A program made the translations under genes and the position numbers. 21,362 bases of DNA from the NCBI GenBank assembly GCA_046760445.1, contig JBHIEE010000043.1, positions 1 through 21,362 on the forward strand. The letters run 5' to 3'. The notes below the pieces were generated by a model that was given only the letters and a program-made list of their open reading frames with translations, had not been told where the DNA came from and did no database searches. The DNA comes from JBHIEE01 sp046760445. GTDB taxonomy: Bacteria > Acidobacteriota > Aminicenantia > JdFR-78. Of the stretch, positions 6,760-15,021 are shown piece by piece; position 1 is the first letter of the stretch, and each line of letters starts with the position of its first letter.

Positions 6760-8364
6760 AGAGAAAGAAACAGAAAACCTTCCTCCGCCATCCAAAGGAT
6801 ACGCAAAATCAATCCGAATAACTTTACTCCCACTGGATTTAGTTAATCCTAAACGGATGCCCACTCCCACACTGCTTTTTAAATCACTAAGATCAATCTT
6901 TTCATTTTCTTCCCACACATAGCCAGCATCAAAGAAAACAGCAAAGCCCAAAGCAACAGTATAAATTTTAATTGAAGTGAATATTCGATCCTCCAAATTT
7001 ATTAATATTTTTTTCTGACCATTAAATCGTTTGAAAGAGTAACCTCTCAAACCATTATTCTCCCCCAAGCTAAGCTGAAAAGGTTGATCCATTTTATTAG
7101 TAAACTCACTCATCAGATTAAAAGCTATTGTCTGATGAGAGAATCCTTTGAAATAACAATGAACAAAAGCCTTGAATAAAGTATTGTTCAGTTCTTCCTC
7201 AGTAAACCTGGTTTCAACTTTTCCTTTTAAGACTAAAAACTTATTTAGCCCAAATCTCGAGAAATTTATATATTCTGCAGATAGAAAATTATATTTATCT
7301 TTGGAACCGAAAAAACGGTCAGCTCTTCCCAAAGTTACTTTCCAAGAAGAGCCAATGGGTAAATCTTCTATTCGACCGAACTTATCTATAAAGGTTTCTT
7401 TCTGATAACTAAATTTATCCAGAGTAAAAGTTGAATTTAGAATGATTGTCTCTCTTTCAGTTGGTTTTAAATTTTGATAATAAAAGGGCTCAAGGATTCT
7501 TGATTTCTCAGGAAAATGCTTCCTGTAGTAACTTAAAGAAAACCAGATTTTCTTCTTGGATTTCCTTAGCCCCCACGCCCGAGCAAGAAAAACATTACCC
7601 TCTGTTTTTTGGAATGGAATTTCAATCCCTAAATTTCCTTCATAATATAACCTATCAACACTCTTCTCATCATAAAATGAAGCACCATATGACCAGTCAG
7701 TGAGTAAGGAATAAAAAGGGTAAGTCAGTTGTGCTGATTTTAACTTTCCATCAGAAGTCTCTTGGAAATTTCCTTTTAAAGTCCAGCGGCTGCTCAAAAA
7801 ATGAGGATCTTCATAAGTAAGTTCACCTAAATTTTTTTCCGTTGTATGTTTATAACCAATATTAAATTTTCTACCTAAACCCAAAAAATTCGATTCGTGC
7901 AAATAAATACCATACTCAGAATAACCTTTAAATTTTTTAAACCTGATATCTAAACCAGTTGTCCACTGATCCTCAGTAATGACTGAAATATCAACTTTAT
8001 GATCATCTCTAAATTCTGGTTTTATTTTTACTGACTTCAAAAAACTATATCTCCTTAAATTTCTCTCACTTTCCTCTATTAATTCTGGATAATAGTTATC
8101 ACCTGTCTTAAATAACAATTCTCTTTGAATAAAGGATTTTTTAGTTTTAATGTGAAGTTTATTTATAAAGATATAAGGAAAACCGCTAAAACGTTCTTCA
8201 TTCGTATCAAAAATATTATTATTAATAATAAAAATATTGCCTATTTTAAGATTTTCTTTTGATTTCTTATTATCAGCTTGGCTCTTAGCCTGCACTGGAA
8301 AACCAGGAAAGAAAAAATGCAATAAAAAGAAGAAAGAAAATATACAAGATAATACTTTTTTCAT
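6733..8364 (-). CDS. BamA/TamA-like outer-membrane protein with POTRA domain
   Basis: An Omp85-superfamily protein of 543 residues, expected to insert proteins into, or move substrates across, the outer membrane. A signal peptide (MKKVLSCIFSFFFLLHFFF, cleavage near 26) precedes one recognisable POTRA-like domain (about 65-130: INKLHIK, then a helix ending RNLRRYSFLKSVKI). From about 135 onward, alternating hydrophobic strands form a beta-barrel. The hallmark loop motif (V/L)RG(F/Y) appears as GLRGYSF at 438-444, and the barrel ends in RFSVSFSSGQIFSIL. With a single POTRA it is shorter than BamA (five POTRAs) and may be a TamA/ShlB-like or patatin-associated relative. The 3' end overlaps the convergent HEAT-like gene by 27 bases. 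A promoter with a very short leader lies at 8379-8407. Confidence 0.82.
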   Translation of the reverse strand: MKKVLSCIFSFFFLLHFFFPGFPVQAKSQADNKKSKENLKIGNIFIINNNIFDTNEERFSGFPYIFINKLHIKTKKSFIQRELLFKTGDNYYPELIEESERNLRRYSFLKSVKIKPEFRDDHKVDISVITEDQWTTGLDIRFKKFKGYSEYGIYLHESNFLGLGRKFNIGYKHTTEKNLGELTYEDPHFLSSRWTLKGNFQETSDGKLKSAQLTYPFYSLLTDWSYGASFYDEKSVDRLYYEGNLGIEIPFQKTEGNVFLARAWGLRKSKKKIWFSLSYYRKHFPEKSRILEPFYYQNLKPTERETIILNSTFTLDKFSYQKETFIDKFGRIEDLPIGSSWKVTLGRADRFFGSKDKYNFLSAEYINFSRFGLNKFLVLKGKVETRFTEEELNNTLFKAFVHCYFKGFSHQTIAFNLMSEFTNKMDQPFQLSLGENNGLRGYSFKRFNGQKKILINLEDRIFTSIKIYTVALGFAVFFDAGYVWEENEKIDLSDLKSSVGVGIRLGLTKSSGSKVIRIDFAYPLDGGGRFSVSFSSGQIFSIL

Positions 8365-8378
8365 TATTTTTTTCTATT

Positions 8379-8407
8379 ATTGTAAATATTAATTTAATTA
8401 AACGCAA
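8379..8407 (-). promoter_or_regulatory. Promoter of the Omp85-like gene
   Basis: On the minus strand TTGCGT (8407-8402) and TACAAT (8384-8379) are spaced by 17 bases. Transcription would start near 8372, only about eight bases before the ATG at 8364. No Shine-Dalgarno is present, so initiation looks nearly leaderless, as at menG. Confidence 0.45.
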
Positions 8408-8601
8408 GAATGTAAAACTCATATGCACACATTGAAATGTTTAGCCAGACAATTATCGAAAAAGCTTTATCAGAGACCTTGGGAAGTAGAACTTGCCTCA
8501 CTTCAAGTTCAACAGGAGGCAGGTTAATGAGGATTGAATTTAGAAAATTTAAATTTTTCTACTTAACATTTTTAATAGGATGTCCCCCCACAATTTCCCC
8601 C

Positions 8602-8991
8602 TTACTTTTTTTTTAATTTCTCTAAGGATAAACCAACTATAGGCATAATTATCCATACCAATAAATAGCCAAAGCTAAGATACCAGTGCGAAATTAAAAA
8701 GTGCAACCCTTCATGATTAATGATGCCCACGAAAATATAATCGAGTATAAATAACGGGATAGAGGCATAAAATGCAAACCAAAGAGAAGTTTTAACGTAA
8801 TTACCCCCAAGAAATAATAAAGTTACGAATGTAATGAATGGAATAGTAGCAAAGAATCCAATAAATGCTAAATTCATTTTGTCAGCTAAGCTCCAATCTG
8901 AGTAGTAATTAGACGGTAAACCTATAATGTAAAAAATTAACCATGCAAAAACTGCAATAGATAGAAGGATCATATGCTTTTTTAAATTCAT
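8602..8991 (-). CDS. Four-helix membrane protein, unknown
   Basis: A 129-residue inner-membrane protein with four predicted helices at about 7-25, 40-63, 68-92 and 98-122 and a lysine-rich C-terminus (EKLKKK). I do not recognise the family. The ATG at 8991 is supported by AAAGGAG about seven bases upstream. The stretch 8365-8601 beyond its end holds no gene, only an AT palindrome near 8548-8563 and a C-rich segment (8582-8606). G-rich and C-rich segments lie on both sides (the C-run near 8582 and the GGGG...CCCC unit at 9037-9050). Confidence 0.65.
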   Translation of the reverse strand: MNLKKHMILLSIAVFAWLIFYIIGLPSNYYSDWSLADKMNLAFIGFFATIPFITFVTLLFLGGNYVKTSLWFAFYASIPLFILDYIFVGIINHEGLHFLISHWYLSFGYLLVWIIMPIVGLSLEKLKKK

Positions 8992-9030
8992 CGATAAACT
9001 CCTTTGCCTGTATTAAGATACAAAAATCAT

Positions 9031-9098
9031 AAAAGAGGGGTCTGATCCCCAACAATTACCAGTGTTAAATTCTCATTTGTCAAGAGTTGACCTCTTTT
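9031..9098. repeat. Inverted repeat with a REP-like GGGG...CCCC unit
   Basis: AAAAGAGG (9031-9038) and CCTCTTTT (9091-9098) are perfect 8-bp inverted arms. Between them lies GGGGTCTGATCCCC (9037-9050), a type seen in REP-like elements. The right arm is inside the last codons of the Cys-rich membrane protein gene. On the minus strand the structure could end that gene's transcript. A minus-strand TTGACA (about 9084-9079) with a weak -10 could also drive the four-helix gene. Confidence 0.45.
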
Positions 9099-9628
9099 CT
9101 AAAGTAAATTACTATTCTTCCTTTGAAACATATATGTCGCTGTCTGCACTGAGGACAGGCCATAATTGAATGAATGATTAAAAAGAAAATTATCAATGAC
9201 CAACCTAAGTAAAGAAGAAGTTTAACTACCTCTCCTTGTTGGATAAGATAATACACTACTGGAGAAAGAAAAAGAAAGAAAATTATTGGCCATCCAAGAA
9301 TCTGTTCAAAATTGCTCCATTTCTTTTTTATTTTAATAGGAAAAGGAGACATAATATAGCAACCACAATTTGTATTGCTATGCTTATAAGGACATTTGGA
9401 GCAAAACATAAATGAATTCACTATAAAAGCTAAAATAAATCCCAAAGCACTAAGATACATCCAATTGGATGGATATAAAAGTATTACTCCAAAAACAAAT
9501 GTAAATAACCAAAGAAAAACAATGATAAAATTATGTTCATAGCTTCTATGATATTTATAGGGCTTGTAGTAGTTTTTCTGTAATTTTTCAGATTCTTTAC
9601 ATGCTTCGCAATCACAAATCTGATGCAT
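9080..9628 (-). CDS. Cysteine-rich four-helix membrane protein
   Basis: The start is ATG 9628, because the sequence GGAGGTGA just upstream is a strong ribosome site; the longer frame from GTG 9643 would place that site inside the gene. The 182-residue protein has an N-terminal CDCEAC (5-10), two helix pairs (about 33-75 and 109-156) and, after each pair, a cysteine cluster: CSKCPYKH with C88/C90, and CPQCRQRHIC (158-167). The two halves look like a duplicated unit of two helices plus CxxC, His and Cys, suggesting metal or iron-sulfur binding or a redox role at one membrane face. I do not recognise a named family, and the function is unknown. Confidence 0.65.
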   Translation of the reverse strand: MHQICDCEACKESEKLQKNYYKPYKYHRSYEHNFIIVFLWLFTFVFGVILLYPSNWMYLSALGFILAFIVNSFMFCSKCPYKHSNTNCGCYIMSPFPIKIKKKWSNFEQILGWPIIFFLFLSPVVYYLIQQGEVVKLLLYLGWSLIIFFLIIHSIMACPQCRQRHICFKGRIVIYFRKEVNS

Positions 9629-9650
9629 ATTGCTCACCTCCACATAAATT

Positions 9651-9685
9651 AAATCCTAAATCCTAAGCACTAAAATCTAAACAAA
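9651..9685. repeat. Degenerate 7-bp tandem array (AAATCCT type)
   Basis: Units AAATCCT (9651), AAATCCT (9658), AAGCACT (9665), AAAATCT (9672) and AAACAAA (9679) run in perfect seven-base register. The DNA that follows to 9788 (with CATTTGGCC near 9718 and CACAATTTGG near 9762) is non-coding and looks like the rest of a dispersed repeat related to that at the window start. Confidence 0.65.
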
Positions 9686-9788
9686 TCCAAAACGAATTAA
9701 AGCAATTTTCGTTTCAGTCATTTGGCCCGAGCACTCATCATTGTTTGGGAATACATTAGCCACACAATTTGGATAGGAGCTAATTTTT

Positions 9789-10823
9789 TTAATAATAAAA
9801 AGCAGCTCCGCCGTAAGCAATCTTTGGAAACTGCCAAGCACTAGAACCTGCACTCGAATAAAGAAAACCTATATACAGGTCGAGATTCTGGGAAAGGGAA
9901 TAGGAAAGTCTTAAAAAGAGAAAATTTCCATCTCCTGGTGAAGTATGAAAATAACTTATCTGTAGTCCTGACAACTCTGAGATTTTGTAATCTCCAATAA
10001 CTACAAATACTTTACCTTCAGGGTAAAAGGTTGAGCCTTCGGTGAAGAAGTACTCTCCAATAAGATATATCTTGGAGCTTAACTGATAATCTGCTCCAAT
10101 AGATACATCATACATAAACGACTCAGTGTTTTTCCTAACAGCTAATTCTCCTCTCAGCACAACTCTTCCCGAGCTTCCTTCAAAAGCTCCTCCAAAAATT
10201 GTTTCTTCGGGAACAGAAGCTGCCACAAGGTTGATATCTACGGATCCCAAAGGAAAGAACAGGGCACTTCCATAATAATCTTCTCCATTTCTCCTCACAT
10301 AAACACCCTCGGCCCATGAAAAACCGGAAAAGTAATACTGAGCTCTCATAGAATTGACTCCCTGTTTTTCTTCTTTCTCTATAGCAAAGGGATTATAAGG
10401 ATTGAAAATATCAAGCACTGAAAATAATTTTGCTTTTCCCCATGGAATTCTTTCTCTGCCAATAGTAAAGACGAACTTCTCGGTATTGTAACTGAGAGAG
10501 AGTCTGTCAAAAAAATGATATATCTTGAGTTGATCTCCTTTATAAAGGTAAAATGGGTCAAGCTCTTCGAGAAGGCTACCTGTAAAAAGCGAGTAGAATT
10601 TTTCACCCCCATTGAGAGCATCTACTTCTGAGTGGAGTTTGAAAGAGAATGAACCAGAGCTTTCCTCGATCCTTAATCTTAATCTCGCCAGTTGGATAAA
10701 GGAACGCTCTTGCAAATAGTCTAAATAGAAAGAATTTACTTTTAGGTAGCCTGTTATAGAGGAATAAAGGTTTGTTGCTAAGAATAGCAAAAAAATAAAT
10801 TTAGCTTTCAGCGATTTTACCAT
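9789..10823 (-). CDS. Predicted outer-membrane beta-barrel, last gene of the export operon
   Basis: I use ATG 10823, since the longer frame starts with TTG 10829. The N-terminus MVKSLKAKFIFLLFLATNLY is a signal peptide. The 344-residue product is then almost wholly alternating polar/hydrophobic strands rich in Tyr, Ser and Gly, ending in aromatics (GGAAFYY) as barrel proteins do. The block GRERIPWGKAKLFSVLDIFN, followed by PYNP and EKEEKQGVNSMR, resembles the conserved centre of DUF1302-like outer-membrane proteins, although the full protein is shorter. It overlaps the ATPase gene by 23 bases, so it is translationally coupled. I infer that it is the outer-membrane exit or acceptor of the ABC/LolA-like system. 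Confidence 0.72.
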   Translation of the reverse strand: MVKSLKAKFIFLLFLATNLYSSITGYLKVNSFYLDYLQERSFIQLARLRLRIEESSGSFSFKLHSEVDALNGGEKFYSLFTGSLLEELDPFYLYKGDQLKIYHFFDRLSLSYNTEKFVFTIGRERIPWGKAKLFSVLDIFNPYNPFAIEKEEKQGVNSMRAQYYFSGFSWAEGVYVRRNGEDYYGSALFFPLGSVDINLVAASVPEETIFGGAFEGSSGRVVLRGELAVRKNTESFMYDVSIGADYQLSSKIYLIGEYFFTEGSTFYPEGKVFVVIGDYKISELSGLQISYFHTSPGDGNFLFLRLSYSLSQNLDLYIGFLYSSAGSSAWQFPKIAYGGAAFYY

Positions 10824-11472
10824 CCACAAGTTTTACCACCCTTCTCGTCCTTTCCACCACTCTTACATCATGAGTGGAGAGAAGAAAAGTGACCCCCTTT
10901 TCTTTATTGAGTTTTCTCATAAGCTCGACGAGAGCAACTGCATTTTCAGTATCAAGATTGGCAGTTGGTTCGTCAGCCAGCACAATTTTAGGTTCACCTA
11001 CGATTGATCGGGCAACAGCAACTCTTTGCTGTTCTCCTCCGCTGAGTTTGGTAAGTGGCCTCTCAGCCAGCTTTTCTAAACCAACCTCTTTTAAAACTTT
11101 CATTACCATTTCTCTTCGTTCCTTTTTCCCAATACCTCTTAAAATCAAAACAAATTCCACATTCTCAAAAGCAGTAAGAACTGGTATTAAATTATAAGAT
11201 TGGAAAACAAAGCCTATTTTTTTAAGCCTTAATTCTGAAAGCTTCTTTTCAGGAAGCGAAGAAATTTCAAGCCCATCTAATATTACCTTTCCCTCGGTCG
11301 GTTTATCTATTCCTCCAATAAGGTTTAAAAGAGTTGTTTTCCCAGAACCAGAGGGTCCCACTATTGAGGTAAATTCTCCTTCCTCAATTGTAAGATTTAC
11401 TCCGTCAATTGCTTTTACAATTGTCCCATTAGAATAATATCTACAGAGGCCAAAAGTCTGAATAATTGCCAT
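10801..11472 (-). CDS. ABC transporter ATPase, LolD/MacB type
   Basis: A 223-residue ATPase that would power the two FtsX-type permeases encoded just upstream. It has Walker A GPSGSGKTT (39-47), the signature LSGGEQQR (143-150), Walker B IVLADEP (163-169) with the following ANLD, and the switch histidine in STHD (199-202). The fingerprint ADEPTANLD with VAVARSIVGEP is that of the LolD/MacB/FtsE family, whose members work by mechanotransmission rather than by moving substrate through a channel. The ATG at 11472 follows GGAGGGAAG. Nine bases separate it from the preceding permease gene. Confidence 0.92.
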   Translation of the reverse strand: MAIIQTFGLCRYYSNGTIVKAIDGVNLTIEEGEFTSIVGPSGSGKTTLLNLIGGIDKPTEGKVILDGLEISSLPEKKLSELRLKKIGFVFQSYNLIPVLTAFENVEFVLILRGIGKKERREMVMKVLKEVGLEKLAERPLTKLSGGEQQRVAVARSIVGEPKIVLADEPTANLDTENAVALVELMRKLNKEKGVTFLLSTHDVRVVERTRRVVKLVDGKIAES

Positions 11473-11481
11473 TCTTCCCTC

Positions 11482-12702
11482 CTATTTTTCAAATTTCAAT
11501 TGGTCAGCAAGATTCTCTCTTACAGCTTTCGAGGCAGGACCGATAGCCATTAGAACGGAGACAGAAAGAATCAGAAGAGCAAGGTAAATCAATACTTTTG
11601 GAGATAGCTTGAAATAATAAGCAGGTTCAAAGAGAAAGGATTCAAACATTTCAGCCCATTTTCCCGAAACTCTTATTGGATGAGATTCAAAGTATAAAAT
11701 TATAGGATAAGAAAGCAGAAAACCTATTAGAGAGCCGATCATTGAAATGTGAATTGATTCAAGAATTACCATCTTCACAATTTTTCCCTTTCTCATTCCA
11801 ATTGCTCTTAAAACTGCAATCTCCTTCCTTCTCTCAGAAATTGTCATATAGATTGTGTTTAGAAGACCAAAAGCTACTATTAATATTAGAATTCCATAAA
11901 AGATATAACCACTCGCTCTATCAAACTCTATCATCTCCAGAACTTCTGGCATTATTTCTCTCCAGTCAATTACTTCCAAGGAGTCTACGCCAATTTCTGA
12001 TTTAAGTTTTTCCTTTAAATCTTTCAGTTTAAACTTCTCTTCCAAAAAATAAATCACCAGTGTTGTGATATTTTCGTCCATAGAGAAGAGTTCGTCTGAG
12101 TCCCTTATGTTTATAAGGATTTTTGAACTATCCAGGTTGAGAATACTTGTTTTGAAAATCCCAACTATTTCGAGAAGTTTTGCTCCTATTGAGCCATCCC
12201 TTCCCTGAGCTATCACTGCTATTTTGTCTCCCAATTCCACTTTTAGGTTCTTTGCGAGTTTTTCCCCGATTATAGCAACCTCTCTATCGCCGGGCTTGAG
12301 GAACCTCCCCTTTACGACTTTCTTATAGATATCCGTTGTTTTTGTCTCCCTTGAGGGCTCAATTCCTGTGATAGAAGCTCCATATGTCTTGTCTCCATAG
12401 CTCACAAGCGCAAATCCATCTGTTCTCTCAGTCCATGAACCCGGGAGTGCATTTAGTTTTTCTTTAAGAGAGGCGGTAAGTTTAAAGCTTTTTGATAGGG
12501 ATTCCCTTCCAAAATATCCCTTTTTGAAAATTCTAAGTTTACCATTCCATATTTTAGTGGCATTCTCTAACATAGCAGAATAAGAACCCTCCTGTACACT
12601 CAACATAATGCTAAGAAGAAAAATAGAAAATGCTATAGCAGATATTGTAAGTATGGTTCTTCTCTTGTTTCTCCATATATTTCTCCAAGCAAGCTTAAAC
12701 AT
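11482..12702 (-). CDS. FtsX-type permease, second of two (LolC/E or MacB-like)
   Basis: A 406-residue inner-membrane protein with the MacB/LolCE layout. A cytoplasmic start FKLAWRNIWRNKRRT leads into helix 1 (about 17-40). A large periplasmic domain (about 45-265) contains GTG-free alternating strands and GEKLAKNLKVELGDK. Three C-terminal helices lie around 270-295, 315-340 and 370-392. The cytoplasmic loop MTISERRKEIAVLRAIGMRK (about 283-302) is the FtsX coupling motif that contacts the ATPase. It overlaps the first permease by eight bases and is preceded by GGAGG. It is clearly paralogous to its neighbour (shared LAWRNIWRNKRRT) and is likely its heterodimer partner. Confidence 0.88.
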   Translation of the reverse strand: MFKLAWRNIWRNKRRTILTISAIAFSIFLLSIMLSVQEGSYSAMLENATKIWNGKLRIFKKGYFGRESLSKSFKLTASLKEKLNALPGSWTERTDGFALVSYGDKTYGASITGIEPSRETKTTDIYKKVVKGRFLKPGDREVAIIGEKLAKNLKVELGDKIAVIAQGRDGSIGAKLLEIVGIFKTSILNLDSSKILINIRDSDELFSMDENITTLVIYFLEEKFKLKDLKEKLKSEIGVDSLEVIDWREIMPEVLEMIEFDRASGYIFYGILILIVAFGLLNTIYMTISERRKEIAVLRAIGMRKGKIVKMVILESIHISMIGSLIGFLLSYPIILYFESHPIRVSGKWAEMFESFLFEPAYYFKLSPKVLIYLALLILSVSVLMAIGPASKAVRENLADQLKFEK

Positions 12703-13903
12703 ATCTTAAAGCCTCCGTTATTATTATTTTGACAGCTTTTCTCGCGGGAAATATCACTGAAAAAATAACAAGTCCCATTATGAGAAGGGTAAGCTCAATA
12801 ATGGTTTGAAAGTTGGCATAGGGATAGATTATAGAGCCTGAACCCCATATCTCAAGACTTTTACTGAATGCCGAGAGATTAAGACCTTTTACGGAAAGGT
12901 ATGTATTCAGGATTAAGCCGAGGAAGAATCCTATTCCAATGGAGATCAGACCTATTAGGAAACCTTCTGCGAATATGAGTTTTGCAAGTTTCAATGGTTT
13001 CATCCCTATTGCCCTTAGAACACCAAACTCCTTCATTCTCTCAAAAAGGGACATGTAGAACACATTCATTATTCCAAAGACAGCTCCGAGAAATATTATT
13101 AATCCAAAGAGGAGGACCATTTCGCGGAAGATTTCAAACTCATATTTTATAAGAGGATATATTTCTTCCCAGGAAAGCACTTCGTATTCTGATCCTATGA
13201 GTTTTTTCGTTCTCTCAAGGACTTCTTTCAAAGATTTGTCGTTTTTAAGCCTTATAACTATTTCATTGGCCTCGTTTTTATAACCTGCAATTTTCTCTGC
13301 TGCAGTTATATGAGTCAGCACCATGAATTTGTTGACTTCCATCGATGGAGATTTAAATATCCCAGATACTCTGAAAGCAAAGGAAGAAATTTCCCCATCT
13401 TTATCAGCACAACTGAGGACGACCTTATCATCGAGATCGACCTTAAGTATTTCTTCCAGTTCACTACCTATTAGTATTTCCTTCTCTTTTTCAGGAAATT
13501 TTCCCTTTACTATGTATTCTGTAAATTTTGTAAGTTTTTTCTCTTTTTCAGGGATTCCTCCAATTGCTCTTACAGGGGAAGTTTCTTCAGGAGAATAAAT
13601 AACTCCCTGAAGATTTACCCTTTTCGTTACCATGTCTATTTCATTGAAGTTAAGAATTTTCAGTATTTCATCTGGATTTTTAATAGATTTTTTTACCTCA
13701 GGGTCAGAAAGATAGCCTGCCTTGTGAATCTGAATATGTCCCGTTCCAGAGTCTATAATATTTTCAACCACCTGTCTGATAGCGCCTTCGGTGACAGTCA
13801 TATAAATAAAAAGAGAAAAATAGCCTATTGAAATAGCAGAAATCAATATCCATGTTCTTCTCTTATTTCTCCATATATTTCTCCATGCGAGTCTAAAAAT
13901 CAT
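12695..13903 (-). CDS. FtsX-type permease, first of two (LolC/E or MacB-like)
   Basis: A 402-residue paralogue of the following gene with the same plan: FRLAWRNIWRNKRRTW, one N-terminal helix, a periplasmic domain with GSELEEILKVDLDDKV, then three helices near the C-terminus. The loop SLFERMKEFGVLRAIGMKPL (about 285-304) matches the FtsX/ATPase-coupling region. Together with the other permease and the ATPase it makes a complete Lol/MacB-type exporter. The ATG (13903) overlaps the LolA-like stop in an ATGA and has AAGGAGC upstream. The substrate is most likely a lipid or lipoprotein, judging from the LolA-like neighbour. Confidence 0.88.
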   Translation of the reverse strand: MIFRLAWRNIWRNKRRTWILISAISIGYFSLFIYMTVTEGAIRQVVENIIDSGTGHIQIHKAGYLSDPEVKKSIKNPDEILKILNFNEIDMVTKRVNLQGVIYSPEETSPVRAIGGIPEKEKKLTKFTEYIVKGKFPEKEKEILIGSELEEILKVDLDDKVVLSCADKDGEISSFAFRVSGIFKSPSMEVNKFMVLTHITAAEKIAGYKNEANEIVIRLKNDKSLKEVLERTKKLIGSEYEVLSWEEIYPLIKYEFEIFREMVLLFGLIIFLGAVFGIMNVFYMSLFERMKEFGVLRAIGMKPLKLAKLIFAEGFLIGLISIGIGFFLGLILNTYLSVKGLNLSAFSKSLEIWGSGSIIYPYANFQTIIELTLLIMGLVIFSVIFPARKAVKIIITEALRYV

Positions 13904-14625
13904 TTTGAAAGCTCCTTGAGAAACCTAATAGTGAAAATTTTCTCCTGAATCGGAACATTAAACTTTATGCTGATTACTTTTATTTCCGTTTTTTCACCAG
14001 GTTTTTTTTCAGGATAAAGAGTCCACAAAAAGGGAAAATATCTATTGTCTACCTTTTTTATATCAGAATAGACAAGGCTTCTAATTTTTTCGCCCTTTTC
14101 ATCATAGTAATAAGCTCTTAGAGGAAGGTAAGTTTTTTTATCTATTTCCGCTTCTATTTTTCCCCAGACCACCATAGCTTCAGGTTTCGGAATAAGCTCT
14201 AAGTAATATTTTTCATTATCCTGCTTGATAAGCTTTGCATCATAATCTCTTTCAAGAGAACTTTCCCTAACCAAGTCGTCATTGGTAAAGTGGGAACCCA
14301 TCCAGCTCTGACTCATCATGGAAGGAGGCAATTTTATTGTTCTTTCAATGGAGGGAAGATAATTCCAAACTTTATTTCCTATTTTAAGGGTAGCAATGCC
14401 CCTTTCTTTGGCAGGTGCCAGAATTACAACCACTGACTTTTCCTTTCCTTTTTCCCAATATTTCAGCCTTAGTTTTCTTGTCCATTCTTTCTTAACAACT
14501 GTCATCTCCATCTCACCTACACTGCTTTTCCCTCTCATAACCTGCTCCATCTTTTTTATAATCTCCTGTGCATCCTGAGCCATTACAAAAGGAACAAGAA
14601 ACATTATCAAAAGCAATCTTTTCAT
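13900..14625 (-). CDS. LolA-like periplasmic lipid/lipoprotein carrier
   Basis: The start is ATG 14625, one base after the regulator's stop and preceded by GGGAGAG; a GTG at 14643 gives an unlikely longer N-terminus. The signal peptide MKRLLLIMFLVPFVMA is followed by a mature domain of about 225 residues with the look of the LolA_like outer-membrane lipoprotein-sorting family (Pfam LolA_like, PF17131, as I recall it). Key parts are WNYLPSIERTIKLPPSMMSQ, the fingerprint SWMGSHFTNDDLVRE (about 122-136), and repeated strands YLELIPKPEAMVVWGKIEAE and YFPFLWTLYPEK. This half-barrel carries acyl chains across the periplasm. Its position between regulator and permeases supports a carrier role for the ABC pair. 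Confidence 0.85.
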   Translation of the reverse strand: MKRLLLIMFLVPFVMAQDAQEIIKKMEQVMRGKSSVGEMEMTVVKKEWTRKLRLKYWEKGKEKSVVVILAPAKERGIATLKIGNKVWNYLPSIERTIKLPPSMMSQSWMGSHFTNDDLVRESSLERDYDAKLIKQDNEKYYLELIPKPEAMVVWGKIEAEIDKKTYLPLRAYYYDEKGEKIRSLVYSDIKKVDNRYFPFLWTLYPEKKPGEKTEIKVISIKFNVPIQEKIFTIRFLKELSK

Positions 14626-14626
14626 T

Positions 14627-14935
14627 TTATCTCTCCCTTGCACTAATAATTTTTTTCAAAGCAGAAACATATTTCTTAAACATTTTTTTTCCTTTAGAGG
14701 TTAATTGATATGTTGTTCTTGGTTTTCTTCCCACAAATTCCTTTTTGACTCTAATGTATCCATTATCCTCAAGCACTTTTAAATGAGCATTTAAATTACC
14801 AGAGGTAAGCTCGAGCATTTCCTTTAAATAGGTAAATTCAGCTTCATTATGAACCATTAAAATTGACATAATTCCTAATCTAACTTTCTCATGAATAATG
14901 CTATCTATTCCATTCAGATTGACAGTCTTATTCAT
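14627..14935 (-). CDS. Winged-helix transcriptional regulator (HTH_34 type)
   Basis: A 102-residue single-domain DNA-binding protein. The order IDSIIHEKVRLGIMSIL (10-26), FTYLKEMLELTSGNLNAHLK (34-53) as the HTH, then LEDNGYIRVKKEFVGRKPRT (55-74) as the wing and YQLTSKGKKMFKKYV matches the HTH_34/ArsR-MarR-like family. No sensor domain is fused, so a ligand or partner must act on the wHTH itself. The gene is followed after one base by the LolA-like gene, and the membrane protein at 15022-15630 lies just upstream. I infer that it controls this operon, probably its own promoter at 15650-15678. Confidence 0.85.
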   Translation of the reverse strand: MNKTVNLNGIDSIIHEKVRLGIMSILMVHNEAEFTYLKEMLELTSGNLNAHLKVLEDNGYIRVKKEFVGRKPRTTYQLTSKGKKMFKKYVSALKKIISARER

Positions 14936-14952
14936 TATTTTTCCCCATTTTC

Positions 14953-15016
14953 AAGTCGCAAGTCACAAACCGATTATCAGCCTGTGACATGAAACTTGTG
15001 ACCTGTGACTTTCTCA
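14953..15016. repeat. Heptad array with inverted arms between two operon genes
   Basis: Left units GTCGCAA (14955) and GTCACAA (14962) face right units CTGTGAC (14982), ATGAAAC (14989), TTGTGAC (14996) and CTGTGAC (15003), then TTTCTCA (15010), in exact seven-base phase. The arm at 14953-14968 pairs with 14996-15011 with two mismatches, so an mRNA hairpin could form between the membrane-protein and regulator cistrons. It may attenuate or protect the transcript, or be only a dispersed repeat. Confidence 0.65.
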
Positions 15017-15021
15017 TTTAC

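Noticed and set aside
7172..7703. Plus-strand open frames inside the Omp85-like gene
   Set aside because: Antisense shadows; the minus-strand product has signal peptide, POTRA and barrel features.
10874..11197. 107-codon plus-strand frame opposite the ATPase gene
   Set aside because: Shadow frame rich in Ser/Leu, opposite clear Walker and signature motifs.
14936..15021. CRP/FNR-type site from the repeated TGTGAC words
   Set aside because: The TGTGAC words fall in exact seven-base phase and are better explained as a heptad array; no promoter lies beside them.
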